In this document: positions 15,678-27,944 of the stretch, piece after piece
Numbering within the stretch: the first letter of the stretch is position 1
How the letters are laid out: each line of letters begins with the position of its first letter
Source: Planctomycetota bacterium
Lineage (GTDB): Bacteria > Planctomycetota > UBA1135 > UBA2386
Assembly: GCA_016794425.1 (NCBI GenBank)
Contig: JAEUHR010000059.1
Span: forward strand, 62,001-126,000
Reading direction: 5' to 3'
Length of the DNA stretch: 64,000 nucleotides
Program-made: the position numbers and the translations under genes
The notes under the pieces: generated by a model
Seen by the model: the letters and a program-made list of their open reading frames with translations, nothing else
Told to the model about the DNA's origin: nothing
Databases searched by the model: none

Positions 15678-17093
15678 CTAGTGGCCCTGGCGCCGGCGAC
15701 TACCGACGAGCGCCAGGAATCCCGCGAGCAGCCACGACAGGACCCGGTCGGCGAAACCCGGCGCCAGCACCGTCACGTAGGAGCCGGCGATCGCCGTGCT
15801 GCCGCCGGTCACGATCGCCGCCAGCGCAAACGCCGGTGCCACCGGACCGCGGCACAGCCGGACCAGCAGCAGCGGGCCGAACGCCGCGCCGAGCGCCGAC
15901 CACGCGAACAGCACGTTGTCGAACACGCTGGCCGGCAGCAGCAGCGCGGCGGCCGTCGCCGCCACACCGACCACCAGTACGGTCCACCGCGCGGCGGCCA
16001 GCATGCCGGCGGCGCCGCGGCGGCGGCCGAGGCCGAGGTCGTGCGTCGCGCTGCTGGCGCAGACCAAGAGCTGGCTGTCGACGGTCGACATGATCGCGGC
16101 GAGCACCGCGGCCAGCACGATGCCGTCGACCAGCGGCGGGAACAGCGCGTGGCTCGTCGCGTACAGCGCCGTCTCGTGGTCCGGCGGCGCCACGCCGAAC
16201 GCCGCGCGCGCCGCCAGCCCGGTGACGATCATGCCGGCGAACAGCAGCACCGCCCAGCCGATGCCTACCGTGCGCGCGACCGCCATCGACGCGTTCGGCG
16301 CCATGCCCATGAACTTGTTCACCGCGTGCGGCTGGCCCGGATAGCCGAGGCCGATGCCGCACAGGCCGAGCGCGAAGCCGAGCGCCACGGTGCCCGACCG
16401 GTCGCCGAAGCCGGTCGTGAAGCCCGGCGCCTCGACCGCCGCGACCGCGTCGGCGAACGCATCGACGCCGCCGAACCGGCACACGGCCGCGATCGGCACC
16501 ACGACCGCGACCGCGACCATCAACAGGCCCTGCAGCGTGTCGGTGATGCTGGCCGCCAGGTAGCCGCCGAGCAGCGTGTAGCCGAGGGTCATGCCGGCGC
16601 CGAGCAGGATGCCGACCACCGGCGACGCGTCGACCGCGAGCTGGAACGGCCGGCCGGTGGCCTGCATCTGCGCGGCGACGTAGAGCCCGAGGCTGCCGAT
16701 CGTCAGCACCGATGCCGCGACCACGATCGGCCGCCGCAGCGGCGTGCCCGGCGGCCCGGCCAGGAACTCGGTCAGCGTGATCGCGCTGCCGGTCGCGTCG
16801 CGCAGCCGCGGTGCCACGCAGAGCCAGTTCAGCACGAAGCCGCCGATGCAGCCCGGCAGGAGCCACAGCGCGGCGAGGCCTTCCTTGCAGGCGAAGCCGC
16901 TGACTCCGACCAGGCTCCAGGCCGACGACGAACTGGCGTTCGCGGCCAGCGCCGCGACCCACGGCCCCAGCGTGCGGCCGCCGAGGTAGAAGCCGGCCGC
17001 ATCGTGCGTGCGCGACCGCGCCAGCAGGCCGAGGCCGAGCAGCGCGAGGAAGTAGGCCGCGAGGGCGATCAGGATCGCCGTGGAGCGGTCCAT
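15678..17093 (-). CDS. Sodium:solute symporter (SSS family)
   Basis: A 471-residue membrane protein with about 13 hydrophobic helices. It starts directly with a helix (TAILIALAAYFLALLGLGLLA). It contains the family stretches FYLGGRTLGPWVAALAANASSSSAW and GLGYPGQPHAVNKFM. AAIMSTVDSQLLVCASS matches the TM8 Na+-site signature of PutP-like proteins. These carriers bring in proline, other amino acids or sugars with Na+; the GQPHxxxKFM match leans towards proline or other amino acids. The start ATG faces pgi across 36 bases, so both promoters lie in that short gap, or overlap the genes. Confidence 0.85.
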   Translation of the reverse strand: MDRSTAILIALAAYFLALLGLGLLARSRTHDAAGFYLGGRTLGPWVAALAANASSSSAWSLVGVSGFACKEGLAALWLLPGCIGGFVLNWLCVAPRLRDATGSAITLTEFLAGPPGTPLRRPIVVAASVLTIGSLGLYVAAQMQATGRPFQLAVDASPVVGILLGAGMTLGYTLLGGYLAASITDTLQGLLMVAVAVVVPIAAVCRFGGVDAFADAVAAVEAPGFTTGFGDRSGTVALGFALGLCGIGLGYPGQPHAVNKFMGMAPNASMAVARTVGIGWAVLLFAGMIVTGLAARAAFGVAPPDHETALYATSHALFPPLVDGIVLAAVLAAIMSTVDSQLLVCASSATHDLGLGRRRGAAGMLAAARWTVLVVGVAATAAALLLPASVFDNVLFAWSALGAAFGPLLLVRLCRGPVAPAFALAAIVTGGSTAIAGSYVTVLAPGFADRVLSWLLAGFLALVGSRRRQGH

Positions 17094-17129
17094 GGCGCGA
17101 GACTACCATCCGCGCCACCCGGAGGAACC

Positions 17130-18704
17130 ATGCCCGCGTCGTCCGCCGATCGCTTTGCCCGCTACCTGCGTTTCCGCTGCGCGCTCGAGGACCCGTTCGT
17201 CGAGCTCGATCTGTCGCTGTCGGCGCTCGAGGAGGACACGGTCGCAGCGCTGCAGGCGCCGCTGCAGCAGGCGCTCGCGGCGATGCAGCGGCTCGAGCAC
17301 GGTTCGCTGGCCAACGCCGACGAGCAGCGCATGGTCGGCCACTTCTGGCTGCGCGCGCCGGGCCTCTCGCCGGCGACCGACATCGAGCAGGCGATCGTGC
17401 GCACGCTCGCCGACATCGAACGCTTCGCGCGCGCCGTGCACGCCGGCGGCATCGCCCCGCCCGAGGGCGGCGTGTTCACGAAGGTCGTGTTGTGCGGCAT
17501 CGGCGGCAGCGCGCTCGGGCCGATGCTGCTCGCCGCGGCGTTCGGCGGGCCCGAGGCGCCGATGGCGCTGTGCGTGCTCGACAACACCGACCCGGACGGC
17601 ATCGACCGCGAACTCGAACGGCTCGGCGGCCTCGCCGACGCGCTGGTGATCGTGATCAGCAAGTCCGGCGGCACGCCGGAGACCCGCAACGGCATGCTCG
17701 AAGTCGAGCGCGCCTGCCGGCAGCAGGGCCTGCAGTTCGCGCCGCGCGCGATCGCGGTCACGACGCCGGGTTCGCAGCTGCACCAGCGCGCCGAGCAGGA
17801 AGGCTGGCTGGCGACGTTCCCGATGTGGGACTGGGTCGGCGGTCGCACGTCGGTCACGTCGGCGGTGGGGCTGCTGCCGGGCGCCCTGCTCGGCATGGAC
17901 CTGCGCGCGTTCCTGGCCGGCGCCGCGGCGATGGACGATGCGACGCGCCGCGACGACGTCTGGCAGAACCCGGCGGCGATGCTGGCCGCGTTCTGGCACC
18001 ACGAGGGGCAGGGCCGCGGCGAACGCGCGATGGTGGTGCTGCCGTACAAGGACCGGCTGCTGCTGCTGTCGCGGTACCTGCAGCAGCTGGTGATGGAGTC
18101 GCTGGGCAAGGAGAAGGACCGCCAGGGCCGCACCGTGCACCAGGGCATCGCGGTCTACGGCAACAAGGGTTCGACCGACCAGCACGCCTACGTGCAGCAG
18201 CTGCGCGACGGCCGCCACGACTTCTTCGCCGTGTTCGTGCGCGTGCTGCAGGACCGCGCCGAAGGCCACTTCGAGGTCGAGCCGGGCGTCACGTCGGGCG
18301 ACTTCCTCGACGGCTTCTGGCAGGGCACGCGCACGGCGCTGCACGAGAAGGGGCGGCGTTCGGCGACGCTGTGCGCCGATCGGCTCGACGAACGCGTGCT
18401 CGGCGCGCTGATCGCGTTGTTCGAACGCACGGTCGCGCTCTACGCCGAACTGGTCGACGTCAACGCGTTCCACCAGCCCGGCGTCGAGGCCGGCAAGAAG
18501 GCCGCGGCCAACGTGCTGGCGCTGCAGAAGAAGCTGCTGGCCGCACTGACTGCCGACGGCCAGGGCGTGCGCGCGCTGGCGCAGAAGGTCGGCGCCGATC
18601 CGGCCGACTGCTGGCCGATCCTGCAGCACCTGGCGGCGAACCGGCCCGAAGTGCACGCGGTGCAGGCGCACGATCCGGCGCGCGTGCAGTTCCTGCGCCG
18701 CTAG
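17130..18704 (+). CDS. pgi: Glucose-6-phosphate isomerase
   Basis: Interconverts glucose-6-phosphate and fructose-6-phosphate in glycolysis and gluconeogenesis. The 524-residue product shows VVLCGIGGSALGPMLLAAAF, VISKSGGTPETRNGM and WVGGRTSVTSAVGLLPG. The last holds the glycine-arginine loop at the phosphate site. Toward the end GKEKDRQGRTVHQGIAVYGNKGSTDQH carries the usual catalytic-site region. The start ATG at 17130 has GGAGGA at 17121-17126. TACCAT at 17104-17109 could be the -10 element. The sequence resembles the longer bacterial Pgi type. The VOC gene follows after 24 bases. Confidence 0.93.
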   Translation: MPASSADRFARYLRFRCALEDPFVELDLSLSALEEDTVAALQAPLQQALAAMQRLEHGSLANADEQRMVGHFWLRAPGLSPATDIEQAIVRTLADIERFARAVHAGGIAPPEGGVFTKVVLCGIGGSALGPMLLAAAFGGPEAPMALCVLDNTDPDGIDRELERLGGLADALVIVISKSGGTPETRNGMLEVERACRQQGLQFAPRAIAVTTPGSQLHQRAEQEGWLATFPMWDWVGGRTSVTSAVGLLPGALLGMDLRAFLAGAAAMDDATRRDDVWQNPAAMLAAFWHHEGQGRGERAMVVLPYKDRLLLLSRYLQQLVMESLGKEKDRQGRTVHQGIAVYGNKGSTDQHAYVQQLRDGRHDFFAVFVRVLQDRAEGHFEVEPGVTSGDFLDGFWQGTRTALHEKGRRSATLCADRLDERVLGALIALFERTVALYAELVDVNAFHQPGVEAGKKAAANVLALQKKLLAALTADGQGVRALAQKVGADPADCWPILQHLAANRPEVHAVQAHDPARVQFLRR

Positions 18705-18728
18705 CCCCCGTCCTCCGCAACGACCGCC

Positions 18729-19181
18729 ATGGCCACCCGCAAGACCCAGCGCCGCGCCGCGCGCCGACCGGCGGCGCTCGCGTTCCACCACGCGATGCTC
18801 TACACGCGCGACCTCGAACGCGCGCTCGGCTTCTACCGCGACCGGCTCGGCTTCCGCGTCGTCGACGAGTATCCGGGCGCCTACGCACGGCTCGCGGCGC
18901 CGAAGGGCAACGGCACGATCGCGATCCACGTGCTCGAGCCGGGCCAGTGGCTCGATCCCAAACGCGGCGGCATGCGGCTCTACTTCGAGGTGCAGCCGCT
19001 GGCGGCGTTCTGCAAGCGGCTCGCGCGCGACGGCGTCGTGTTCGACCAGCCGCCGCAGCGCATGCCGTGGGGCTGGCAGCACGCCTACCTGCGCGACCCC
19101 GACGGCCACGAGCTGAGCCTGTTCTTCGCCGGGCCGGCGCGGCTGCGGCCGACGCGGAAGCCGCGCAAGTCCGAACGCTAG
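18729..19181 (+). CDS. VOC family (glyoxalase-like) protein
   Basis: A 150-residue protein with a basic N-terminal tail. A VOC fold follows: FHHAMLYTRDLERALGFYRDRLGFRVVDEYPGAYARLAAP at the start and YLRDPDGHELSLFFAG at the end. The layout resembles glyoxalase I-like or dioxygenase-like family members. The metal-binding His and Glu are plausibly His in FHHA and Glu in HELSLF. Its substrate is unknown. It follows pgi by 24 bases and may share its transcript. Its stop codon overlaps that of the convergent methyltransferase gene in the shared palindrome CTAG (19178-19181). Confidence 0.85.
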   Translation: MATRKTQRRAARRPAALAFHHAMLYTRDLERALGFYRDRLGFRVVDEYPGAYARLAAPKGNGTIAIHVLEPGQWLDPKRGGMRLYFEVQPLAAFCKRLARDGVVFDQPPQRMPWGWQHAYLRDPDGHELSLFFAGPARLRPTRKPRKSER

Positions 19182-20203
19182 CGCTGCCGCACGCAGCGTT
19201 CGGGCGCGAGCCCCCGCGCGTGTGCGCGCACCGGCTCGCCGTCCGCGGTCCACAGCGCGACCATGTGCGTCGGCGTCAGCGTGCCGTCCTGCAGCAACTG
19301 CTCGTCGCGCTCGTGCACCGCCTCGACGAACGCGCGGTCCCAAGTGTTGCCGGGCGCGAGGTTCGGCCCGAACGCCGGCCCGGTGAACACGTCGATCAGG
19401 TTGCCGTAGGCCGCGAACAGCGGCGCCGTGAACCGCCGCAGCAGTTCGGGCAGCACGTCCTGCGCGCGCACGCCGTCCCGGCCGATCCGCGCGTGGTCCC
19501 AGTCGGTGAAGTGCTGCTCCTGCCGGCGCAGCTGGTGGTTCCAGCGGTGGCTCGGCGGCAGTTCCTGCCAGAACCGCTGCACCTCGGGCAGCGCTTCGGG
19601 CCAGCGCAGGTGGCCGTTGCGGCCGATGCGCGCGCGCGTCGCGAACCAGCCGCCCGGCAGCAGCGCGCGCTGCACGGCGTCGAGCAGCTTCTCGAGCCGC
19701 GCGGTGTGGTGCAGCGATCCGTCGGCCAGCACGGCGTCGTAGCGGTGCTTGCCGGCGCGCCACGGGTCGAAGTCCTGGTCGATCGGGAACACCCGATCGT
19801 CGAGGCCCGACGCCAGCGTCGCCGCGCGCAGGCGCGCGCGCAGCAGCGGGTTCGGCTCGACGCAGTCGAACGCGAACTGCTCGACACCGCCGCGGATCAG
19901 CGCCTGCGCCAGCCGCAGCTCGAGCTGGCCGTCGCCGATGCCGAGGCTCAGGAAGCGCGGTACGGCGCTGCCGGTGCGGCGCACCGCGGACAGCAGCGCG
20001 TCGGCGAACAGCGCCGGTGCGTCGAGGGCGCCGAGTTCGTGCAGGATCGGCGTCACGTGGGTGCTCTCCCAGTGCACGCGGATCGGCGGCACGTCGGGCG
20101 CGACCAACTGCCGGCCCGGCCCGCCCGCACCGAAGCCGCCCCTCCCGCCACCGCCCGGGGCCCCAACGCCGAGTCGCTCGGCCAGCCAGCGCATCACGCC
20201 CAC
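19178..20203 (-). CDS. SAM-dependent methyltransferase (class I, hypothetical target)
   Basis: A 341-residue protein. After a Gly-rich N-terminal segment, RFLSLGIGDGQLELRLAQAL resembles the motif I glycine loop. VEPNPLLRARLR is a motif II-like acidic turn, and YDAVLADGSLHHTARLEKLLDAVQRALLPGGWFATRARIG is the motif IV-VI region of class I methyltransferases. The C-terminal 140 residues are unlike anything I recognise. The GTG at 20203 has GGAGG seven bases upstream; GTG 20197 and ATG 20194 are alternatives. The target may be a lipid or small molecule, but nothing shows this. Confidence 0.75.
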   Translation of the reverse strand: MGVMRWLAERLGVGAPGGGGRGGFGAGGPGRQLVAPDVPPIRVHWESTHVTPILHELGALDAPALFADALLSAVRRTGSAVPRFLSLGIGDGQLELRLAQALIRGGVEQFAFDCVEPNPLLRARLRAATLASGLDDRVFPIDQDFDPWRAGKHRYDAVLADGSLHHTARLEKLLDAVQRALLPGGWFATRARIGRNGHLRWPEALPEVQRFWQELPPSHRWNHQLRRQEQHFTDWDHARIGRDGVRAQDVLPELLRRFTAPLFAAYGNLIDVFTGPAFGPNLAPGNTWDRAFVEAVHERDEQLLQDGTLTPTHMVALWTADGEPVRAHARGLAPERCVRQR

Positions 20204-20305
20204 GCCGCACCTCCGCGGCGTCGGACCGTCCTCGGCGAGTTCGGCACGACGTTCACGTTCGTGGCAACTACGCGCGCGGCCGTTCCACCGGCTCGGCGAA
20301 TCGGC

Positions 20306-20311
20306 GAAGAT
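20306..20311 (+). promoter_or_regulatory. -10-like GAAGAT six bases before the ATG at 20318
   Basis: The hexamer is followed by GCGGCG and then ATG. The same spacing and the same GCGGCG spacer occur before mnmE and before the VanX fusion gene. A weak TTCCAC lies 17 bases upstream (20283-20288). This fits a leaderless transcript. Confidence 0.35.
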
Positions 20312-20317
20312 GCGGCG

Positions 20318-21625
20318 ATGCGCTCCGCCGCGCCGTGCATCGTCGCTCTCGGGTTCTGGCTGCCGGCCGTCGCCCAGGCGCGCACCGACTACCCCGCCGA
20401 CGTCGCGTTCGCGGTCGACGCGATCGGCAAGCAGTGCAAGGTGCTACTGCAGAGCAAGGGCATCGACTGGCAGCAGGCGACGGCGCCGCTGGTCGCGGCC
20501 AGCAAGAAGTGCAAGTCCGACGCCGAGCACCTGCTGCTGCTGTGGCGGCTCCTGGCGCGCCTGCAGGACGGCCACGCCGAGGTGCGGCCGCTGGCGCGCG
20601 GCAAGGACGTGCGGCTCGACGTGCCCGAACGCACGCACGGGCCGGGCCTGTTCCTGTGCCGCGTCGGCGGCGCGGTCTACGTCAAGAACGTGTGGGGGCC
20701 GGCCGCCGCGGTCGGCCTGAAGCCCGGCATGGAAGTCACGGCGATCGACGGCACGCCGGCCGCGAAGTGGCTCGAGCGGCGCCAGGCGCAGCTCGCCGAC
20801 TGGATCCCGTTCTCGACGCCGCACCAGGCCGCGTTCTTCACCTGCCACCAGGGGCTCGCCTGTGCCGCCGGCACGCGGTTCGCCCTCGAGGTCAAGGAGG
20901 GCGGCAGCCGGAAGAAGCGCACCGTGGCCTGCGCGGACCTGAACCAGACGCCGCTCGGGCCGGCGTACCCGCCGCCGTCGCTGGCCGGCACCAAGGACGT
21001 GTTCTGGGGCACGACCGAACACGGCTTCGGCTACGTGCACGTGCGCCGCTGCAAAGGCGATCTGCCGGAGCAGGTCGACGAGGCGCTCGCCGCGCTCGGC
21101 GACGTGCCGGGGCTGATCCTCGACTTCCGCGGCAACAGCGGCGGCGGCTTCGACCACGAAGCGCTGTTCGGGCGCTTCCTGCCGAGCGGCGTCGAATGGC
21201 GCCACGGCAGCGGCTACCGCAGCGCCGGGCCGCACCCGTACGGCGGGCCCCTGGTCGTGATCGTCGACGCGACCGTGCGCTCGGCCGGCGAGACCGGCGC
21301 CGGCCAGTTCCTCGAGGACGGCCGCGCCTACGGCATCGGCGAGAGTCCGACCGCGGGCATGTCGTCGTCGAAGACCACGATCGACCTGCCGTCGGGCCTG
21401 TTCCAGCTCTACGTCTCGGTCGCGTCCAACAAGGCGCGCTTCCAGGGCGGCAAGGGCATCGAGGGCCTGGGCGTGATCCCGCACGAGATCACGGCCTTCG
21501 ACCCGAAGGACCTCGCCGCCGAACGCGACACCCTGATCCTGCGCGCCGAGGCGCTGCTGCAGGACTTTCCCCAGGCGAAGGTGCGCTACGTGCCGGCGGA
21601 GCACGGCTGGGCGGCGAAGAAGTGA
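20318..21625 (+). CDS. S41-family (C-terminal processing protease-like) peptidase, secreted
   Basis: A 435-residue protein with a signal peptide (MRSAAPCIVALGFWLPAVAQA). Helical residues about 25-75 are followed by a PDZ-like segment (AAAVGLKPGMEVTAIDGTPA) and then the S41 peptidase core. LILDFRGNSGGGF is the conserved family loop. ATVRSAGETGAGQFLEDG contains the likely nucleophile serine, and GIGESPTAGMSSSKTTIDLPSG holds the likely general-base lysine. Such proteases trim periplasmic or surface proteins. The start has no ribosome-binding site but has a -10-like hexamer six bases upstream. Confidence 0.8.
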   Translation: MRSAAPCIVALGFWLPAVAQARTDYPADVAFAVDAIGKQCKVLLQSKGIDWQQATAPLVAASKKCKSDAEHLLLLWRLLARLQDGHAEVRPLARGKDVRLDVPERTHGPGLFLCRVGGAVYVKNVWGPAAAVGLKPGMEVTAIDGTPAAKWLERRQAQLADWIPFSTPHQAAFFTCHQGLACAAGTRFALEVKEGGSRKKRTVACADLNQTPLGPAYPPPSLAGTKDVFWGTTEHGFGYVHVRRCKGDLPEQVDEALAALGDVPGLILDFRGNSGGGFDHEALFGRFLPSGVEWRHGSGYRSAGPHPYGGPLVVIVDATVRSAGETGAGQFLEDGRAYGIGESPTAGMSSSKTTIDLPSGLFQLYVSVASNKARFQGGKGIEGLGVIPHEITAFDPKDLAAERDTLILRAEALLQDFPQAKVRYVPAEHGWAAKK

Positions 21626-21697
21626 CCGGTCGGCGTGGCGGCGGGGGCCGCGATCGCTACGCTCCTCACGCTTTCCCGCCCTATCGGAGAAAGCGAC

Positions 21698-24720
<3,023 letters not shown>

Positions 24721-24776
24721 CCGCGGCCGGCGACGGCGGCGTTACGCGGCGCGACCGCGCGGCTATCGGCGGGGCC

Positions 24777-27700
24777 ATGCCCTCACTGCGCCGTGTGTGC
24801 CGTCCGTGCCGGTTCGCCGTGCTCGCGGTCGCCGCGGCCTGTTCGGGCCGCCATGCCGAGGTGCCGCCGCTGGCGGGCACGGCGTCGTTCGCGATCGACG
24901 CGCCGCTCTGCCTCGACGCACCGCTGCGCATCGCGTTCGCGGTGCCGCTCGATCCTGCGTCGTGGCGCGAGGATGCGGTGCAGCTGGTCGGCACCGATGG
25001 ACCCGGTGCCGGCGTGCCCGTCCGCGGCCGCTGGCGCATCGTGGCGGCCGGGCTCGAGTTCGTGCCATCGCTGGCACTGGTCGAGCCGGTGGCGACCAGC
25101 GGTGGACTGCAGCCCGGCACGCGCTACGAACTCAGGCTGCCGGATCCGACCGCGCTGCGTGCGGTGGACGGACGGCCGGTGGCTTCGGCGACGTTCCGCT
25201 TCACGACGCGGGCCGGCACCACTGCGGCCGAGCTGTTCGCGCCGTCCCCGGTCGGCGGGCCGCGGCTCGTGGCGCTCGATGCGACGCCCCGGGACGTCGA
25301 TGGCGCGTGGCAGCTCGGCCGCGCCTTCGTCCCGAGCACGCTGCGGCTCCACTTCGACCAGCCGCTGCAGCCGGGTGCGGCGAACCTGGCCGCAGGTGCG
25401 CTGCAGCTCGACTACGACGATCCGGTCTACGGCGCCGGCACCGCCGTCGCGGCCGACGCCGTGCTCGTGCACAACGACGCCGAGGGCGCGATCGTCGAAC
25501 TGCGGCCGCGCGGGGTGCTGCCGTCGGCCGCCGAACTGCGGCTGCACATCGCGCCGACGCTGCGCGACCTGCACGGCGAAGACCACGCCGCTGCCTTCGT
25601 CGAACCGGTGCGCACGGTGCGCACCGAATCCGCCCTGGCGCCGCAGCACGACGCGCTGGTGTTCGACTTCGCGGCCGGCGGCGACCTCGCCGCAACGGAC
25701 TTCGCCGAAGTCCCGGCCGTGGTCGTGGACGGCGCGTTGAGCGCGTCGACCGGGTTTCCGGCGGTGCCTGCCGAGGTCGGTGACTGGGTGCCGCTCGGGG
25801 CGGAGACGTTGCTGCACACGGATTGTCAGCTGCTCGTCTACCAGAGCGGCGCGGTGCGCGAGTGCCGCGACGGCGTGTTGCACGTGCGCAACCTGCACAT
25901 CCCGGCGGGCCACACCGTGCGCGGCGTCGGCCCGAACCCGCTGGTGCTCGTGGTCGACGGCGACGCGCGCATCGACGGACTGTTGACGGTTGCCGGTGGC
26001 GATGCGGTGCCGTCGATTCCGCTGATGGGGCCCTTCCCACCGCTGCTCGGCCCGGCGGACCTCGTGGTCGCGCCTGCCGCCACCGCGGCGCCGGCGGTCG
26101 TCGGCGCGCCGGCCGGGCCGGCCGGCGGCCACGGCGGCTGCGTCGGCGGCAACGCCGAGACGGTCGGGTCCGCGGCCGGTGCGTCGGCGGCCGGCGCCGT
26201 GGGTGGTGGCGGCTGGGGCGGGGGCGCCAGCAGCGGCCCCGGTGTCGTGGCCGGCGGCGGCGGTGGCGGTGCCGGCATGGTGGCGGGCGACCCGTGGTTC
26301 CCGCTGCCGGTCGGCTCGGCCGGGCCAATCGCGCAGTACGGCGGCCACGGCGGCGGCGACCTCGGCGGTGCCGCCGGCGCACCGTGGTGCCCGAACGGCG
26401 ACCCGGGCGACGACTTCTGGGGGCGCGCCTGGGTGCCGCAGTGCGGCCGTGCCGTGCTCGGGGAGTTGCCCGCGCTGCGCGGCGGTTCGGGCGGCGGCAG
26501 CGGTGGCGGGTGGAACACGACACAGGTCACGGCACCGGTCGGCCCGTGGCTTGCCGGTGGCGGCGGCGGCGGGGGCGGCGGCGTGCTCGTGGTGCAAGTG
26601 CGCGGCCGCTTGACGATCGGGCCGACGGGTCGCGTCGTGGCCGACGGCGGCAACGGGGTCGGCGGCGGCGGTGGGCCGTTCGCGACACGCGGCAGCGGCG
26701 GTGGCGGTGGCGGCGGCACGATCGTGCTGATGGCGGGCGCCGGCGTGGAACTGCACGTGCGCGGCGAGACGTTCGCCAACCGCGACTACGACTTCTGCCT
26801 GTCGGCCGACGGCGGCGTCTGCCGGACGCATCCGCTCGTGCAGCCGTCGATCCAGAGCAAGTACCCTGCGAACGGCCAGCCCGTGATCAACCCGGCGGTC
26901 TACGGCGCGAATCCGCTCGGCGGGTTCGGCGGCATGGGGCTCGTGCAACTGATGGTGCCGGTCGGCCGCGACAACGCCGACGGCACCAACACGGTGCTGG
27001 ACGACGCGATCGATGTCGTGCGCGGCGGCGTCCCGTTGCTCGGCGCCGAGAAGCAGCGCTACCTCGGCTGGCGCGGGTTTCCGGACGAGCAGGGCGTGCT
27101 GGTCGACGACTTCGGTGTGCCGACCGGCACGGTCGGCGGTCAGGGCGACATCCGGCCGGACCCGGTGCTGCTGCCGGTGCCGTGGGCGGCCGGTGGCGCG
27201 GCGCGCGCGCGCAGCACCTGGCTGCCGCTGGGCGCCCTGCACCGCCGCCCGCAGCTCGTGCCCGACGGGTTGCCGCGCGGCGTGGTGGGTATCCCGACGA
27301 CGTTCGGTGCGCACGCCGGGCCCGACGGCTGGTTGCCCGGCTCCGAGGTGGCCGGGTCGCCGTCGCCACCGGGCCAGCCGCGCCTGCCGATGCCGTTCCT
27401 GGTGGTGGAGACCCGGATCGACTCGGCGGCGCTCGGTGTGCCGACGCTGGCCCTGGAGCTCGCGGCCGACCTGCCCGCAGCCGCACCCGGCAGCTATACC
27501 GGTTGCCTGGCCGAACTCGCCCCCGCCGTCGGCGGCAGCTGGGTCCGGCGCCGCGTCGTACACAGCACGGTGCGCACGCTGTGGCTCGAGGGGCCATCTG
27601 CGCTGCCCGACGGCGCGACGCAGGTGCAGCTGTACGGTTGGTTCGCCGACGTCGCGGCGTTGCCGCCGGGCGCGCGGGTGCGGATCGGTTTCGCCTTCCA

Positions 27701-27932
27701 CCGTGGGGCGGCACCGCCGCGCACGTCGGGCTTCGACGCCGATCGGTATCCGAACGAGGTGGGCCGGTTCCTGTTCGACCTCACGGATCCCGCGGTGCAG
27801 GCCGATCTGCGGGCGTTCGGGCCGCGGGCCCTGCAATGGGAGGTGCTGTTCGACGGGGCCGTCGACCGAGGCCTCGGCGATCCGGTACCACCGCCCGCGC
27901 TGCAGCGGTTCTTCCTGCCGGTCCGCTTCTGA
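24777..27932 (+). CDS. Large glycine-rich lipoprotein with an Ig-like domain
   Basis: A 1051-residue protein. A signal peptide and lipobox (AVAAACSG) predict a membrane-anchored, exported product. Residues about 30-140 look like an SbsA/Big_5-type Ig-like domain (LQPGTRYELRLPDPTALRAVDGRPV...FRFTTRA), and a second such segment follows to about 290. A region around 370-400 reads like a short beta-helix entry (VLHVRNLHIPAGHTVRGVG). Residues about 430-660 are up to half glycine, with long Gly runs and few charged residues. The last 350 residues are beta-rich, with no known match. I cannot assign a function; a cell-surface or envelope structural role is a guess. It converges on the gene at 27945. 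Confidence 0.75.
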   Translation: MPSLRRVCRPCRFAVLAVAAACSGRHAEVPPLAGTASFAIDAPLCLDAPLRIAFAVPLDPASWREDAVQLVGTDGPGAGVPVRGRWRIVAAGLEFVPSLALVEPVATSGGLQPGTRYELRLPDPTALRAVDGRPVASATFRFTTRAGTTAAELFAPSPVGGPRLVALDATPRDVDGAWQLGRAFVPSTLRLHFDQPLQPGAANLAAGALQLDYDDPVYGAGTAVAADAVLVHNDAEGAIVELRPRGVLPSAAELRLHIAPTLRDLHGEDHAAAFVEPVRTVRTESALAPQHDALVFDFAAGGDLAATDFAEVPAVVVDGALSASTGFPAVPAEVGDWVPLGAETLLHTDCQLLVYQSGAVRECRDGVLHVRNLHIPAGHTVRGVGPNPLVLVVDGDARIDGLLTVAGGDAVPSIPLMGPFPPLLGPADLVVAPAATAAPAVVGAPAGPAGGHGGCVGGNAETVGSAAGASAAGAVGGGGWGGGASSGPGVVAGGGGGGAGMVAGDPWFPLPVGSAGPIAQYGGHGGGDLGGAAGAPWCPNGDPGDDFWGRAWVPQCGRAVLGELPALRGGSGGGSGGGWNTTQVTAPVGPWLAGGGGGGGGGVLVVQVRGRLTIGPTGRVVADGGNGVGGGGGPFATRGSGGGGGGGTIVLMAGAGVELHVRGETFANRDYDFCLSADGGVCRTHPLVQPSIQSKYPANGQPVINPAVYGANPLGGFGGMGLVQLMVPVGRDNADGTNTVLDDAIDVVRGGVPLLGAEKQRYLGWRGFPDEQGVLVDDFGVPTGTVGGQGDIRPDPVLLPVPWAAGGAARARSTWLPLGALHRRPQLVPDGLPRGVVGIPTTFGAHAGPDGWLPGSEVAGSPSPPGQPRLPMPFLVVETRIDSAALGVPTLALELAADLPAAAPGSYTGCLAELAPAVGGSWVRRRVVHSTVRTLWLEGPSALPDGATQVQLYGWFADVAALPPGARVRIGFAFHRGAAPPRTSGFDADRYPNEVGRFLFDLTDPAVQADLRAFGPRALQWEVLFDGAVDRGLGDPVPPPALQRFFLPVRF

Positions 27933-27944
27933 CGCTGGCGGCGC

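Noticed and set aside
14289..17129. Long open frame running into pgi from upstream
   Set aside because: The extension is antisense to the aminotransferase and symporter genes and is low-complexity. The GGAGGA site and family alignment put the pgi start at 17130.
21635..21697. GTG 21635 as the guaB start
   Set aside because: The 21 extra residues do not resemble IMP dehydrogenases, and the TTG at 21698 has a well-placed GGAGA.
26100..26750. Gly-rich repeats as a PE_PGRS-like or collagen-like protein
   Set aside because: There is no PE/PPE N-terminus and no regular Gly-x-y period; the glycine tracts are irregular.
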